Part shown: positions 9,045-17,312 of the stretch, in pieces | How positions within the stretch are numbered: the first letter of the stretch is position 1 | Layout of the letters: each line of letters starts with the position of its first letter | Source: Pseudomonadota bacterium | GTDB lineage: Bacteria; Pseudomonadota; Gammaproteobacteria; Burkholderiales; Burkholderiaceae_C | Length of the DNA stretch: 64,000 nucleotides | NCBI GenBank assembly: GCA_963205115.1 | Contig: CAUJHV010000026.1 | Location: 1-64,000 of the forward strand | Reading direction: 5' to 3' | Program-made: the position numbers and the translations under genes | Notes under the pieces: model-generated | Databases searched by the model: none | The model's input: the letters and a program-made list of their open reading frames with translations, nothing else | Told to the model about the DNA's origin: nothing

Positions 9045-9805
9045 CGGGCTCGGCCCACCTGGGTGGAAGTGATCGTGGCCACACTCGCCAACAGCAGCAG
9101 CACGACGGTCGCCGCGCAGGCAAAGCCGGTGGCGCCATAGAAGGCTTGCAGCAGCACGACCGGGTAGGTGCGGGTCTGAAAGCTGGTGAGCAGGTTGGAC
9201 AGCCCGAATTCGCCGATGGAGATGGATGCCACCATCACCAGACCCGCGAGCAGACTGTGGCGCAGGTTGGGCAACACGATGCCAATGAAACGCTGCGTGG
9301 GCGTGGCGCCCAGGGTGGCGGCGGCGTCTTCGAGGCGCTCGAGCTGCAGATGACGCAAATCGGCCACGAGTGTCTGCGTCAGGTAGGGCAAGGTGTGCAC
9401 CGCATGCGCGGCGATCAGCAGAGGCAGCGAGCCCAGCCACGGCATCAGGTCGGTATTGAAGACCAGCATGTAGCCGAAGCCCAGCGTGATCGTCGGCACG
9501 GCGATGGGCAGCGCGGCAATCAGGCGCGCCGCGACGGCCACGCGCCGGCGCGCGCCATGGTGCAGTGCGTAGGCCAGCGGCATGCCGACGAGGGTGTTGA
9601 CCACGCAGGCCCCCAGCGCCACCGCCAGACTGGTGCCGAAGGCGCGGCGAAAGCTGCCGTCAGCCCACAAATCGCCGAACCAGCCCAGCGTGAAGCCGGT
9701 CGGCAGGAAGGTGTTGGTCCAGCGCTGGCCCACTGAGCCGACCAGCAAGAGCAGGATGGGCAGCAGCAGGTACAGGCCGTACAGCGACGCGGCAATGCGG
9801 ATCAT
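9041..9805 (-). CDS. ABC transporter permease (second of two)
   Basis: A 254-residue inner-membrane permease with about six hydrophobic segments, starting MIRIAASLYGLYLLLP. The EAA loop is visible as EDAAATLGATPTQRFIGIVLPN. The ATG at 9805 is preferred; a longer reading upstream would run into the divergent regulator's 5' region and has no membrane-protein character. It is the first gene of the importer operon and overlaps the ATPase start by four bases. Its partner is the permease at 6069-6899, giving a heterodimeric channel. Substrate unknown. Confidence 0.87.
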   Translation of the reverse strand: MIRIAASLYGLYLLLPILLLLVGSVGQRWTNTFLPTGFTLGWFGDLWADGSFRRAFGTSLAVALGACVVNTLVGMPLAYALHHGARRRVAVAARLIAALPIAVPTITLGFGYMLVFNTDLMPWLGSLPLLIAAHAVHTLPYLTQTLVADLRHLQLERLEDAAATLGATPTQRFIGIVLPNLRHSLLAGLVMVASISIGEFGLSNLLTSFQTRTYPVVLLQAFYGATGFACAATVVLLLLASVATITSTQVGRAR

Positions 9806-9885
9806 CGGACACGATGTTGCACGAACAGCATGGCGAAAGTATGAAGGCCCGGGCGAACGCAAGCCCTGAGTATTCGGCATCGCCT

Positions 9886-9902
9886 GTTGCGCCAAACTCA
9901 AC
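9886..9902. promoter_or_regulatory. Candidate LysR-type operator between regulator and importer operon
   Basis: The inverted repeat GTTG-N9-CAAC contains the T-N11-A spacing typical of LysR-family sites. It sits 7 bases before the LysR start codon and 81 bases before the divergent permease start. The position would suit autoregulation. It is short and could be chance. Confidence 0.3.
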
Positions 9903-9909
9903 GAAAGCC

Positions 9910-10797
9910 ATGCGTCGCAACACGCCCACAATCCAACAACTGCTGGCGTTCGAGTCGCTGGCGCGCCACCTGGCACTGCCCGCCACCGCCGACGAGTTGT
10001 GTGTCACACCCAGCGCGGTGAGCCGCAGCATTACCGAGCTGGAAAGTTTTCTCGGCCTGCCCCTGTTCGACCGTGCAGGCCGCCGCTTTCGGCTCAGCGC
10101 GCATGGCCAGGACTACCTGGCTCGTGTCGTGCCCTCGTTGCGGGCGCTCGAAAGCGCGTCGCTGGAAATGCACGCGCGGCGCAACGGCGACGGCGTGCTG
10201 GTACTGGCCAGCGTGCCGACCTTCACCACCAAGTGGCTGGTGCCGCGCTTGCCGGCCTTGCGCCGCCTGCACCCCGGCATCACGCTCAACTTTCACCGCC
10301 ACCTCGAAGGGCGCGACCCGCACCCGCCGGAGATCGATGCCGCCATACGCTACGGCTTGGGTGATTGGCCCGGGGTGACTTCCGAGTACATCGCCGGACG
10401 CGAGTTCGCCATCGTCTGCGCGCCGGGTCATCTGCGCGGCGGCAGGCGCAACCGCCAATTCCTCTCGGACGCCACGTTGTTGCAGCACCAGGCGGTGCCC
10501 GAGGCCTGGTCAGCCTGCGCGCGTCAACTTGAACTCAAGGAGCTGCGGCCACCGACCGGGCCACGCTTCGATCAGTATTCGGCCCTCATCAGCGCCGCGT
10601 GCGCAGGCATGGGCGTGGGCCTGGTGCCGCACTGCCTGGTGACCGAAGAACTGGCCACACAGCGCCTCGAGCGGCTGATCGAGGCGCCTATCCTCCTCGA
10701 TCAGGGGCACTTCCTGTGCTACCGACAGGATCGCCTCGGCTACCCCGTTCTCGGGCAATTCCGGGACTGGCTGATCGGCCACGCGGTGGCCGATTGA
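9910..10797 (+). CDS. LysR-family transcriptional regulator (GcvA-like)
   Basis: A 295-residue regulator. The winged helix-turn-helix lies at residues 1-65 (TIQQLLAFESLARHL, then DELCVTPSAVSRSITELE, then LFDRAGRRFRLSAHG), followed by a LysR effector-binding domain (residues about 90-290). Proteins of this subgroup resemble GcvA. It is transcribed divergently from the ABC importer operon, with 104 bases between the start codons. By family habit it probably controls that operon in response to the imported solute. The ATG at 9910 is chosen because the helix-turn-helix begins at once after it; a longer frame from 9814 would add a non-conserved extension. Confidence 0.88.
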   Translation: MRRNTPTIQQLLAFESLARHLALPATADELCVTPSAVSRSITELESFLGLPLFDRAGRRFRLSAHGQDYLARVVPSLRALESASLEMHARRNGDGVLVLASVPTFTTKWLVPRLPALRRLHPGITLNFHRHLEGRDPHPPEIDAAIRYGLGDWPGVTSEYIAGREFAIVCAPGHLRGGRRNRQFLSDATLLQHQAVPEAWSACARQLELKELRPPTGPRFDQYSALISAACAGMGVGLVPHCLVTEELATQRLERLIEAPILLDQGHFLCYRQDRLGYPVLGQFRDWLIGHAVAD

Positions 10798-11017
10798 AGC
10801 GATCGGGTTTGGGCATGCCTGCCGCCTGGCCAAACGTCCCGCGGCACCCACGATGCCCTTGCACACCCAGATCAGGGCATGATCAACGTCCCGCCAGCGG
10901 CGTCCTTGGCGCCCTGCCCCAGCGTCTCTTCATCCAGCCGCTGGATGCCTGGCCAGCAGGCCACTCCAAAGCCTCCACCGAACGCCCCCCAATGACCGCC
11001 TCCGCTGGCCGCAACCC

Positions 11018-11833
11018 ATGAACGCGACCCACCACGACGGCCGATCCGTCGCCCTGTATTGGGATTTCGAGAACCTGCACGCCGGCCTCGTGGAGGCCAA
11101 GTACGGCGATGGCGTGTACGCCAAGCAGGACAACCGCTTCAAGGTCCAGGAGCCGCTGGTCGACGTGCAGGCGCTGGCCGAGCTGGCGGCCTCTTTCGGC
11201 CCCGTCGCGATCAACCGCGCGTACTGCAACTGGCAGTACTTCGGCCGCTACCGGGATGCGCTGCTGCAGTGCGCGGTCGAACTGATCCAGCTCTTCCCGC
11301 CCGGGGCCTCCGCCAAGAATGGTGCCGACATCAAGCTCTGCCTCGATGCCACCGAGGACATCGGCCGCTTCGACCACATCGGCACCGTCATCATCATCGG
11401 CGGCGACAGCGACTTCATGCCCGTGGCCCAGAAGATCAAGGCCGCCGGCCGCACGCTGATCGGCATCGGCAACCGTCGCAACACCAACAAGCATTGGGCC
11501 AAGAGCTGCCACGAGTTCAGGTACTACGACAGCCTGATCGACGCCCCTGGTGCGGAAGGCGCGCCGCAGCCCGGCGAGGCGAAGGAACACCCGCCCGCCG
11601 AACCGCTGGATCCGGCCGCCGAGATACTCAAGCGCGCCGTGCGCCTGCTCGCCGAGACCCAGGGCGAGGCATGGGTCAACAAGGCCTCCGTCTGGCACAT
11701 GATCAAGCGCCTGGACGCCACCTTCGACCCCAAGGACCATGGCCACGCCAGCTTCTCGGACATGGTGAAAGCCATGGACCCCGTCGTCGAGATCAAGAAG
11801 GGCGACACTGACCACATGCTGCGCCTTCGCTGA
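11018..11833 (+). CDS. NYN-domain (LabA/DUF88) putative RNase with C-terminal OST-HTH domain
   Basis: A 271-residue protein. Residues about 10-175 form a NYN PIN-like nuclease domain: Asp16 in YWDFENLHAG, Asp104 in KNGADIKLCLD, and Asp130 and Asp132 in IIGGDSDFMP are the expected metal-binding acidic residues. After an acidic/proline-rich linker (about 176-200), residues 202-271 look like an OST-HTH/LOTUS domain (ILKRAVRLLAE...GHASFSDMVKAM), which binds RNA in other proteins. An RNA-cleaving role is known for some family members; no target can be named. The ATG lacks a clear ribosome site. A nine-codon frame (10992-11021) ends over it in an ATGA junction, so translational coupling is possible. 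Confidence 0.85.
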   Translation: MNATHHDGRSVALYWDFENLHAGLVEAKYGDGVYAKQDNRFKVQEPLVDVQALAELAASFGPVAINRAYCNWQYFGRYRDALLQCAVELIQLFPPGASAKNGADIKLCLDATEDIGRFDHIGTVIIIGGDSDFMPVAQKIKAAGRTLIGIGNRRNTNKHWAKSCHEFRYYDSLIDAPGAEGAPQPGEAKEHPPAEPLDPAAEILKRAVRLLAETQGEAWVNKASVWHMIKRLDATFDPKDHGHASFSDMVKAMDPVVEIKKGDTDHMLRLR

Positions 11834-11865
11834 GGCCAGCACCCCATCAGCCGACGGAGAACCCC

Positions 11866-12144
11866 ATGAAAGCCACCTGGAACGGCGTCACCATCGCCGA
11901 GAGCGAAGACACCGTGGTTGTCGAAGGCAACCACTACTTCCCCGAGTCCAGCCTGAAGCGCGAGTACGTGAGCTTCAGCAACCACCGCACCAGTTGCCCC
12001 TGGAAGGGCCAGGCCTACTACTACAGCCTGTTCGTCAACGGCGACCTGAACGAAAACGCGGTCTGGTACTACCCGGAGCCGAGCGAGGCCGCCGCGGAGA
12101 TCAAGGGCCGCGTGGCCTTCTGGAAAGGTGTGAAGGTCGAGTGA
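11866..12144 (+). CDS. DUF427 domain protein
   Basis: A 92-residue protein that is essentially one DUF427 domain. Visible conserved parts are the start MKATWNGVTIAES, the middle YFPESSL, the cysteine segment TSCPWKGQAYYYS and the end WYYPEPSEAA..IKGRVAFWKGVKVE. The function of the family is not established. The start has a good GGAGA ribosome site. It lies 32 bases after the NYN gene on the same strand, so it is likely co-transcribed with it. Confidence 0.88.
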   Translation: MKATWNGVTIAESEDTVVVEGNHYFPESSLKREYVSFSNHRTSCPWKGQAYYYSLFVNGDLNENAVWYYPEPSEAAAEIKGRVAFWKGVKVE

Positions 12145-12148
12145 GGAA

Positions 12149-12172
12149 AGCCGCGCGGGCCACCGCGCGGCT
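12149..12172. terminator. Hairpin between convergent DUF427 and dctP genes
   Basis: A perfect 10-bp stem, AGCCGCGCGG paired with CCGCGCGGCT, closes a GCCA loop. It lies directly after the DUF427 stop and 36 bases after the dctP stop on the other strand. No T-run follows on either strand, so termination would be weak or Rho-assisted. Confidence 0.45.
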
Positions 12173-12175
12173 AAC

Positions 12176-12199
12176 GGTTCACCAAAGGGTTCACCAAAG
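12176..12199. repeat. Tandem 12-bp duplication
   Basis: GGTTCACCAAAG occurs twice in direct succession between the hairpin and the dctP stop codon. It looks like a small slippage duplication. No function is apparent. Confidence 0.75.
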
Positions 12200-12207
12200 G
12201 CGCAGTC

Positions 12208-13212
12208 TCACTGCGCGCGAATGCGCTTGAGTTCGTCGAAGACCTGGGTCATGGCCTCCGTTCCGATGGACTTGGCCGCGCTCTCGTAGATCGGCTTGGT
12301 CTTGTCGCGGATGCGCATCATTTCGGGGCCCGCGATCTCGTTGACCGCCATGCCCTGGGACTTCAGGAACGCCAGGCTCGTGTCCTCCTTGTCGCGATTG
12401 GCCTTGCGCACGGCGTCGCGGCTCTGGATGGCGCACTCCTTCAGCACGCCCTGCTCCTGCGGTGTCAGCGTGTCCCACACCTTCTTGGACACCAGCAGCA
12501 TGTTCGTGCTGTAGCTGTGCTTGGTCAGCGTGAGGTATTTCTGCACCTCGTAGAACTTCATGTTCTGGATGTTGAGGTACGGGTTCTCCTGGCCGTCGAC
12601 GGTCTTGGTCTCCAGGGCCGAGTACACCTCGGTGAAGGCCATCGGCACCGCATTCGCGCCCAGCGCGTTGAAGGAATCGATGTAGACCTTGTTCTGCATC
12701 ACGCGCAGCTTGATGCCGCTGAAGTCGTCCACCTTGGTGATGGGGCGCTTCGAATTGGTCGTGTGGCGGAAGCCGTTCTCCCACCACGTCAGGTTGACCA
12801 GGCCCACCGGCTGCATCTTGGCGCTGAACCACTCGCCCACCTTGCCGTCGAACAGCGCGTCGGCCTCCTTGGTGTTGTTCAGCAGGAACGGCAGGTCGAA
12901 CACACCGAGCTCCGGCACCACGCTGGCCAGCGGCGACGAAGAGGAATTCACCATGTCCAGCGTGCCGGTGCGTGCGGCCGCGGCCATCTGGGCGTCGTTG
13001 CCCAGCACGCCGTCGGAGAAGCCCTGCACCTTCATCTTGCCGCCGGTCTTGGTCGCCGTGCACTGCGCCATCGTGTGCACGCCCTGCATCATCGGGTGGT
13101 CCTTGGGTGTGGCCGCGCCCAGGCGCAGGTTGCGGTCCTGGAACTGCGCATGGGCAGCGCCGGCAGCCAGCAAGGCGGTGATCGCCAGGGTCAGTGTCGA
13201 GAGGGTCTTCAT
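12208..13212 (-). CDS. dctP: TRAP transporter periplasmic substrate-binding protein (DctP family)
   Basis: A 334-residue receptor with a cleavable signal peptide (MKTLSTLTLAITALLAAGAAHA, cut before QFQDR). The DctP fold is shown by LRLGAATPKDHPM near the N-terminus, then FDLPFLLNN, then GIKLRVMQNKVYIDSFNALGANAVPMAF. The Arg in KLRV normally pairs with the carboxylate of the ligand, so an organic or sugar acid is expected. The start has GGAGA upstream. It is the last gene of the lyase-dctQ-dctM-dctP set, 85 bases after dctM, all on the minus strand and probably under the palindrome at 16134-16145. Confidence 0.92.
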   Translation of the reverse strand: MKTLSTLTLAITALLAAGAAHAQFQDRNLRLGAATPKDHPMMQGVHTMAQCTATKTGGKMKVQGFSDGVLGNDAQMAAAARTGTLDMVNSSSSPLASVVPELGVFDLPFLLNNTKEADALFDGKVGEWFSAKMQPVGLVNLTWWENGFRHTTNSKRPITKVDDFSGIKLRVMQNKVYIDSFNALGANAVPMAFTEVYSALETKTVDGQENPYLNIQNMKFYEVQKYLTLTKHSYSTNMLLVSKKVWDTLTPQEQGVLKECAIQSRDAVRKANRDKEDTSLAFLKSQGMAVNEIAGPEMMRIRDKTKPIYESAAKSIGTEAMTQVFDELKRIRAQ

Positions 13213-13297
13213 CGATGTCTCCAGTCAGTCTTGGGGGTCGAACAGGGGTGGGGTGGACACCCGCACCGGCAAGCCATGGGTCTCGGTCACGCAGGCA

Positions 13298-14575
13298 TCA
13301 CATCAGCCACTTCAAGGGAACCAGCACGAGGGGCGGGAAGGCCACCAGCAAGGCCAGCACGGCCAGCTCGGCCCAGAGGAAGGGCCACAGGCCCGTCATC
13401 AGCTGCTTCATCGTGATCCTGGACACGCCACAGATGACGTTGAGCACGATGCCCACCGGTGGCGTGATCAAGCCGATGGCGTTGTTCATGATGAACAGCA
13501 CGCCGAAGTAGACCGGGTCGATGCCGGCCTCCTTGACGATGGGCATCAGCACCGGCGTCAGGATCATGATGGTCGGGCCCATGTCCAGCGCGGTGCCGAT
13601 GATCACCACTAGCACCATGATCACCGCCATCAGCAATATCTTGTTGTCGATGAAGGGGCGCAGGATGGCCGACACCTGCGCCGGCACATCGGACATCGCA
13701 ATCAGGTAGGCCGACACCAGCGCGGACGCGATGAGAAACACGACCACCGAGGTGCTCTTGGCCGCGCTCACCAGCAGGGGCAGGCAGTCGCGCAGGCGCA
13801 GGTCGCGGTACACGAACAGGCCCAGCACGAAGGCAAAGACGCAGGCCGCCACACCCGCTTCGGTCGGTGTGAACAGGCCGAACTTCAATCCGCCGATCAC
13901 ACCCACCGGCATCAGCAAGGCCCAGATGCCGTCGATGCCGGCGCGCACGCGCTCGGCAAATCCCTGTCGCGGCAGGACCTCGACCTTGTCGCGCCGCGCC
14001 ACGAAGGCCCAGGCGAGCACGAGTGACACGCCCATCAGGAAGCCGGGAAAGATGCCGGCCAGGAAGAGCTTGCCGATCGACACGTTGCCGATGACGCCGA
14101 AGATGATCATGCCGATCGACGGCGGTATCACCGGCGCGATCACGCCACCGGCGGCGATCAGTCCCGAGGCGCGCGGGATGTCGTAGTTCGCGCGCCGCAT
14201 CATCGGGATGAGCAGCGCGCCCAGGGCCGCGGTGTCGGCCGCCGCACTGCCGGAGATGGCGGCCATCAGCACCGAGGCGAAGATGGCGACGTAGCCCAGA
14301 CCGCCGCGCAGATGACCCACGAAGGACAGCGCAAAGTTGACGATGCGCTTGGAAATGCCGCCGGCATTCATCAGCTCGCCGGCCAGCAGGAAGAACGGGA
14401 TGGCCAGCAGCGGGAAGCTGTCGGTGCCTTCGATCATCTTCTGCGAGACCAGCGTGGCATCGAACTGCCCCGACGACAGCATCAGCGCCACGCCGGTGAG
14501 GATCAGCGAAAACGCGATCGGCAGCCCCAGGGCCATCGTGCCCAGCAGCACCAGCGTGAAGACCATGACGGTCAT
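13298..14575 (-). CDS. dctM: TRAP transporter large permease subunit (DctM)
   Basis: A 425-residue membrane protein with about 12-13 hydrophobic segments. Family hallmarks are IPFFLLAGELMNAGGISKRIVNFA near the N-terminus, ISGSAAADTAALG, and IPPSIGMIIFGVIGNVSIGKLFLAG. It forms the sodium-coupled transport channel with DctQ and takes substrate from DctP. The ATG at 14575 overlaps the dctQ stop in an ATGA junction; a longer frame upstream is out of register with dctQ and not coding. Substrate is probably an organic or sugar acid, judged by the neighbouring DHDPS-family lyase. Confidence 0.93.
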   Translation of the reverse strand: MTVMVFTLVLLGTMALGLPIAFSLILTGVALMLSSGQFDATLVSQKMIEGTDSFPLLAIPFFLLAGELMNAGGISKRIVNFALSFVGHLRGGLGYVAIFASVLMAAISGSAAADTAALGALLIPMMRRANYDIPRASGLIAAGGVIAPVIPPSIGMIIFGVIGNVSIGKLFLAGIFPGFLMGVSLVLAWAFVARRDKVEVLPRQGFAERVRAGIDGIWALLMPVGVIGGLKFGLFTPTEAGVAACVFAFVLGLFVYRDLRLRDCLPLLVSAAKSTSVVVFLIASALVSAYLIAMSDVPAQVSAILRPFIDNKILLMAVIMVLVVIIGTALDMGPTIMILTPVLMPIVKEAGIDPVYFGVLFIMNNAIGLITPPVGIVLNVICGVSRITMKQLMTGLWPFLWAELAVLALLVAFPPLVLVPLKWLM

Positions 14576-15102
14576 CGCGCGCTTCCCGTCGAGACCGGAT
14601 GCGCGGGCAGCGCCTCGTCCTCCGCCACGCCGATGAGTTCCGCATCGGTGACGGCACCGGTGAGGATGCGCCAGAGCTTGTGCAGCGCCAGCAAGGCAAT
14701 CGCCACGCCGGTCAGGTAGCCCATGCCGTAGATCCAGATCAGGGACATCTGCGTGACGGGTGCGAAGGTCGTGGCATTGACCTCGTGCTGGCTCGCGGTG
14801 CCCCACACCAGCAGCACGCAGCACACCACGATCAGCACCTGGCTGATGGCCGCGCAAGCGACCCTGCCCTTGCGCGACAGGCGCTCCACGAAGTTGGACA
14901 TGCCCAGGTGCGCGTTCTCGCGCATGGCCCCGATGGCGCCCGCGAAGGTCAGCCAGACGAAGCAATAGCGCGACAGTTCCTCCGACACCGTGATGCCGGA
15001 GTTGAAGGCGTAGCGCAGCACGACATTGCCGAACACCATCACCACCATGGCCAGCAGAAGCCCGGCCAGCAGCAGGTCCAGGGCGCGAAAGATTCGGGAC
15101 AT
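14572..15102 (-). CDS. dctQ: TRAP transporter small permease subunit (DctQ)
   Basis: A 176-residue protein with four membrane segments (LLLAGLLLAMVVMVFGNVVL first). The DctQ signature is visible in ISVSEELSRYCFVW-like form (GITVSEELSRYCFVWLTFAGA) and RENAHLGM. The C-terminal tail of about 35 residues is cytoplasmic and longer than in many relatives. It pairs with DctM, whose start overlaps its stop by four bases. It lies 51 bases after the DHDPS-family lyase gene, so it probably shares its promoter. A near-match to the GntR palindrome overlaps its start codon. Confidence 0.9.
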   Translation of the reverse strand: MSRIFRALDLLLAGLLLAMVVMVFGNVVLRYAFNSGITVSEELSRYCFVWLTFAGAIGAMRENAHLGMSNFVERLSRKGRVACAAISQVLIVVCCVLLVWGTASQHEVNATTFAPVTQMSLIWIYGMGYLTGVAIALLALHKLWRILTGAVTDAELIGVAEDEALPAHPVSTGSAR

Positions 15103-15107
15103 GTCAG
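15096..15107. promoter_or_regulatory. Imperfect copy of the GntR palindrome at the dctQ start
   Basis: GGGACATGTCAG matches 10 of 12 bases of CTGACATGTCAG. It covers the dctQ start codon, so it could be an intragenic operator or simply chance conservation with the coding sequence. Confidence 0.25.
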
Positions 15108-15153
15108 ATCACCTGGACTGCCGGATCGCGGACGTGGCGGAAGCGGCAAGCGC

Positions 15154-16044
15154 TCAGGCGACGTCGAATTCCAGCAGCGGGCGGATCGTCCGTTCGATGG
15201 CCGCGCGCGTGGCCGCATCCGGCATCGCCATGGGCTGGCGCGCCAGGCCGCAATCCAGTCCCTGCAGCAGCAGCGAGTATTTGATGCACGCCGGCAGGTT
15301 GCCGTGCGGCAGAACCGACCACCAGTTGACCAGGAGGTGGTGGATGGCCAGCGCGGTGACGTGATCGCCGGCCTTCACGGCGTCCCACAGGCGCACGATG
15401 GGCCCGGGCACGCCGGTGGGCGATGCGGCCAACGTGCCGTGCGCACCGAACGAGAAGCAGCTGTACAGCAGGTTGTCGACAGCCGCGAGGATCACCTTGT
15501 CCTTTGGCGCGTTGGCCACCAGTTCGGCCACGCGCGTGATGTGGCCCTGGCTCTGCTTGATGCCCACGACCAGCGGTACTTCGTTCAGCAGGCGCAGCAC
15601 CAGTGGCGTCGACAGCAGGTTGCCGGGAACGACGTTGTAGAGCAGGACCGGCCGCTGCAGCGCGTCGCAGATCGTCTTGAAGTGCTGGAGGTTGGATTCG
15701 TCGTCCGGCGTGAACACGTAGTGCACGGGCGTGATCTGCAAGGCATCGACGGCCAGATCGGCAATCGCGCGGCCGCGTTGGATGGCGTCACGCGTGGAGT
15801 TCGCGATGATGCCGGCGACCACCGGCACACGACCCTGCGTTTCTTCGACGGTGATCTGTGTGAGACGGCGGAACTCGTCGATGTCCAGCGTATGGCCTTC
15901 GCCGGTGGACCCCGCAAAACACAGCCCGTGGACACCCTTGCCCAGCATGAAGTGGATCTGGCGCCGGAACTTCCCTTCGTCGATCTCGCCCGCGGCATCG
16001 AAAGGGGTGGTGATGGCGGGGATGACGCCTCCGAGAGTTCGCAT
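15154..16044 (-). CDS. Dihydrodipicolinate synthase family lyase/aldolase (copy 1)
   Basis: A 296-residue class I (Schiff-base) lyase of the DHDPS/N-acetylneuraminate lyase family. The family GSTGE motif is at 45-49, the catalytic Tyr136 in LLYNVVP and the Schiff-base Lys163 in GIKQSQGH. Such enzymes join or split 2-oxo acids (dihydrodipicolinate, KDG, sialic acid and others). The absence of lysine-biosynthesis neighbours and the presence of TRAP genes, a second copy and a GntR regulator point to catabolism of a sugar acid or related 2-oxo acid. The ATG at 16044 is chosen because the conserved fold starts immediately (GGVIPAITTPF); the longer frame upstream crosses the operator. It heads the lyase-dctQ-dctM-dctP operon. 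Confidence 0.87.
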   Translation of the reverse strand: MRTLGGVIPAITTPFDAAGEIDEGKFRRQIHFMLGKGVHGLCFAGSTGEGHTLDIDEFRRLTQITVEETQGRVPVVAGIIANSTRDAIQRGRAIADLAVDALQITPVHYVFTPDDESNLQHFKTICDALQRPVLLYNVVPGNLLSTPLVLRLLNEVPLVVGIKQSQGHITRVAELVANAPKDKVILAAVDNLLYSCFSFGAHGTLAASPTGVPGPIVRLWDAVKAGDHVTALAIHHLLVNWWSVLPHGNLPACIKYSLLLQGLDCGLARQPMAMPDAATRAAIERTIRPLLEFDVA

Positions 16045-16133
16045 GGTCTGGCTGGCCTCGATCTTGAACGGTTGAAACACGCAGCGACGTGCCGGGGGGC
16101 AGGTCCGCGGTGATCTGTCAGCATGTGCGCACA

Positions 16134-16145
16134 CTGACATGTCAG
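16134..16145. promoter_or_regulatory. Candidate operator of the GntR regulator (left arm)
   Basis: A perfect 12-bp palindrome, CTGACATGTCAG, located 90 bases upstream of lyase copy 1. The identical sequence occurs upstream of lyase copy 2 (17182-17193), with the GntR gene in between. A half-site TGTCAG (16116-16121) and another palindrome TGTGCGCACA (16124-16133) lie next to it on the gene side. Confidence 0.72.
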
Positions 16146-16273
16146 AGGTTTTATCTCGTGACCAGCGTTTCGTCAATCGATGTTTGTGGCGACAGACGAT
16201 CGCCAGGGACCGTGCGTCCCGGAAGTCGGCCTGGCATCTGCAGGACAGCCGCGCGCGGCGCGGATGCCGGAAC

Positions 16274-17095
16274 TCAGGTTCCCGGCGGCGGGTTGTCCAG
16301 CATGGCTTCGAGCACCCGCTGGCGCGAGCGTTCGATGTGGGCCTCGATGGCCCGAACCGCCGCGGCCTCGTCGCGACGGCGCAGCGCGGCCAGGAAGTCC
16401 AGGTGCTCTTCCATCGCTGGCCGCACGCGGCGATCGCGCACTTGCTGTGCATCGAGCCGGATCAGCCGCACGTGCAGGCTGTTGACGCGGTAGATCTCCG
16501 ACAGGATGTCGTTGCCCATCGCATCGACCATGCGGTCGTGCAGGCCCCAATCCACCGCCTGCGCATCGCGGTCGAGGTGCGGGTCGGGCCGCGCGGCGAT
16601 CACACGATCGAGGATGGCCCGGTGTTCCGCCTCGATGCGGTCGAGTTCCTCATCCTTGACGTTCTGGACGAAGTGGCGCACCGCCTCGCGCTCGACCATC
16701 AGGCGCACCTGGAAGGCATTGCGGATGAGCCGCAGGTTGACCGGCGCCACCTGCAGGCCACGCTGCGGCACGGTGACGATGAGTCCGGCAGCTTCCAGGC
16801 GGGGCACCATCTCGCGCACTGCCGCCAGCGTCATGTCCAGCAGTCGCACGAGCTCGCGCTGGGAGACGAACTGGCCGGGCCGCAGCCGGGCCTCGACGAT
16901 CTGGTCGCGGAAGCGCTGATAGGCCACCTCGCGCTGGGTGGTGGCCGGCACGCGCGCCGCGGGGACGTCCGGCGCGGCAGCGCCTGCCTTCGAAGCCCCT
17001 CGACGTGCAGCTGCCGGCCCCGCGACTGCGGGTGCACGGCGGCGTGTGGCGGGAGCGGCGGCAGGGGGTGAGGCGGAAGTCGAGCGCTTGACCAT
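16274..17095 (-). CDS. GntR-family transcriptional regulator, FadR/FCD type
   Basis: A 273-residue regulator. A long Ala/Pro/Arg-rich N-terminal tail (1-50) precedes the winged helix (about 53-120: VAYQRFRDQIVEARLRPGQF, VSQRELVRLLDMTLAAVREM, VPQRGLQVAPV). An all-helical FCD effector domain follows (about 125-265) with the expected Asp and His residues (WGLHDRMVDAMGN, MEEHLDFLAAL) for metal or acid binding. It lies between the two DHDPS-family operons, divergent from the right arm. Identical palindromes upstream of both arms make it the likely local repressor, with autoregulation through the 17182 site. No ribosome site is obvious before the ATG at 17095. Confidence 0.9.
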   Translation of the reverse strand: MVKRSTSASPPAAAPATRRRAPAVAGPAAARRGASKAGAAAPDVPAARVPATTQREVAYQRFRDQIVEARLRPGQFVSQRELVRLLDMTLAAVREMVPRLEAAGLIVTVPQRGLQVAPVNLRLIRNAFQVRLMVEREAVRHFVQNVKDEELDRIEAEHRAILDRVIAARPDPHLDRDAQAVDWGLHDRMVDAMGNDILSEIYRVNSLHVRLIRLDAQQVRDRRVRPAMEEHLDFLAALRRRDEAAAVRAIEAHIERSRQRVLEAMLDNPPPGT

Positions 17096-17181
17096 GACGC
17101 GATGCTAAACGGCGGCCGGGCCCTTGGCACGCGCGCCGCGACACGCCCATGACCGGACCTGGGGATGACACCGAAGGATGA

Positions 17182-17193
17182 CTGACATGTCAG
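17182..17193. promoter_or_regulatory. Candidate operator of the GntR regulator (right arm)
   Basis: CTGACATGTCAG again, here extended to a 14-bp perfect palindrome by flanking A and T. It lies 87 bases upstream of the GntR gene start and 120 bases upstream of lyase copy 2, in their shared divergent region. It is therefore placed to control both. Confidence 0.75.
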
Positions 17194-17312
17194 TGATATG
17201 GTAGAGTTTTTCCAGACTGGTCGACGGTGGCTGCGGCAACGCCCTCCGGGCAGGTGTCGCCCCCGTCTTCGTCCGTCTCGTTCCGCCCTCTTCGCCACTG
17301 GAGCACCTTGAC

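Noticed and set aside
12176..12199. Tandem 12-bp repeat as an attachment or insertion site
   Set aside because: No integrase, transposase or matching distant copy is present; simple slippage explains it.
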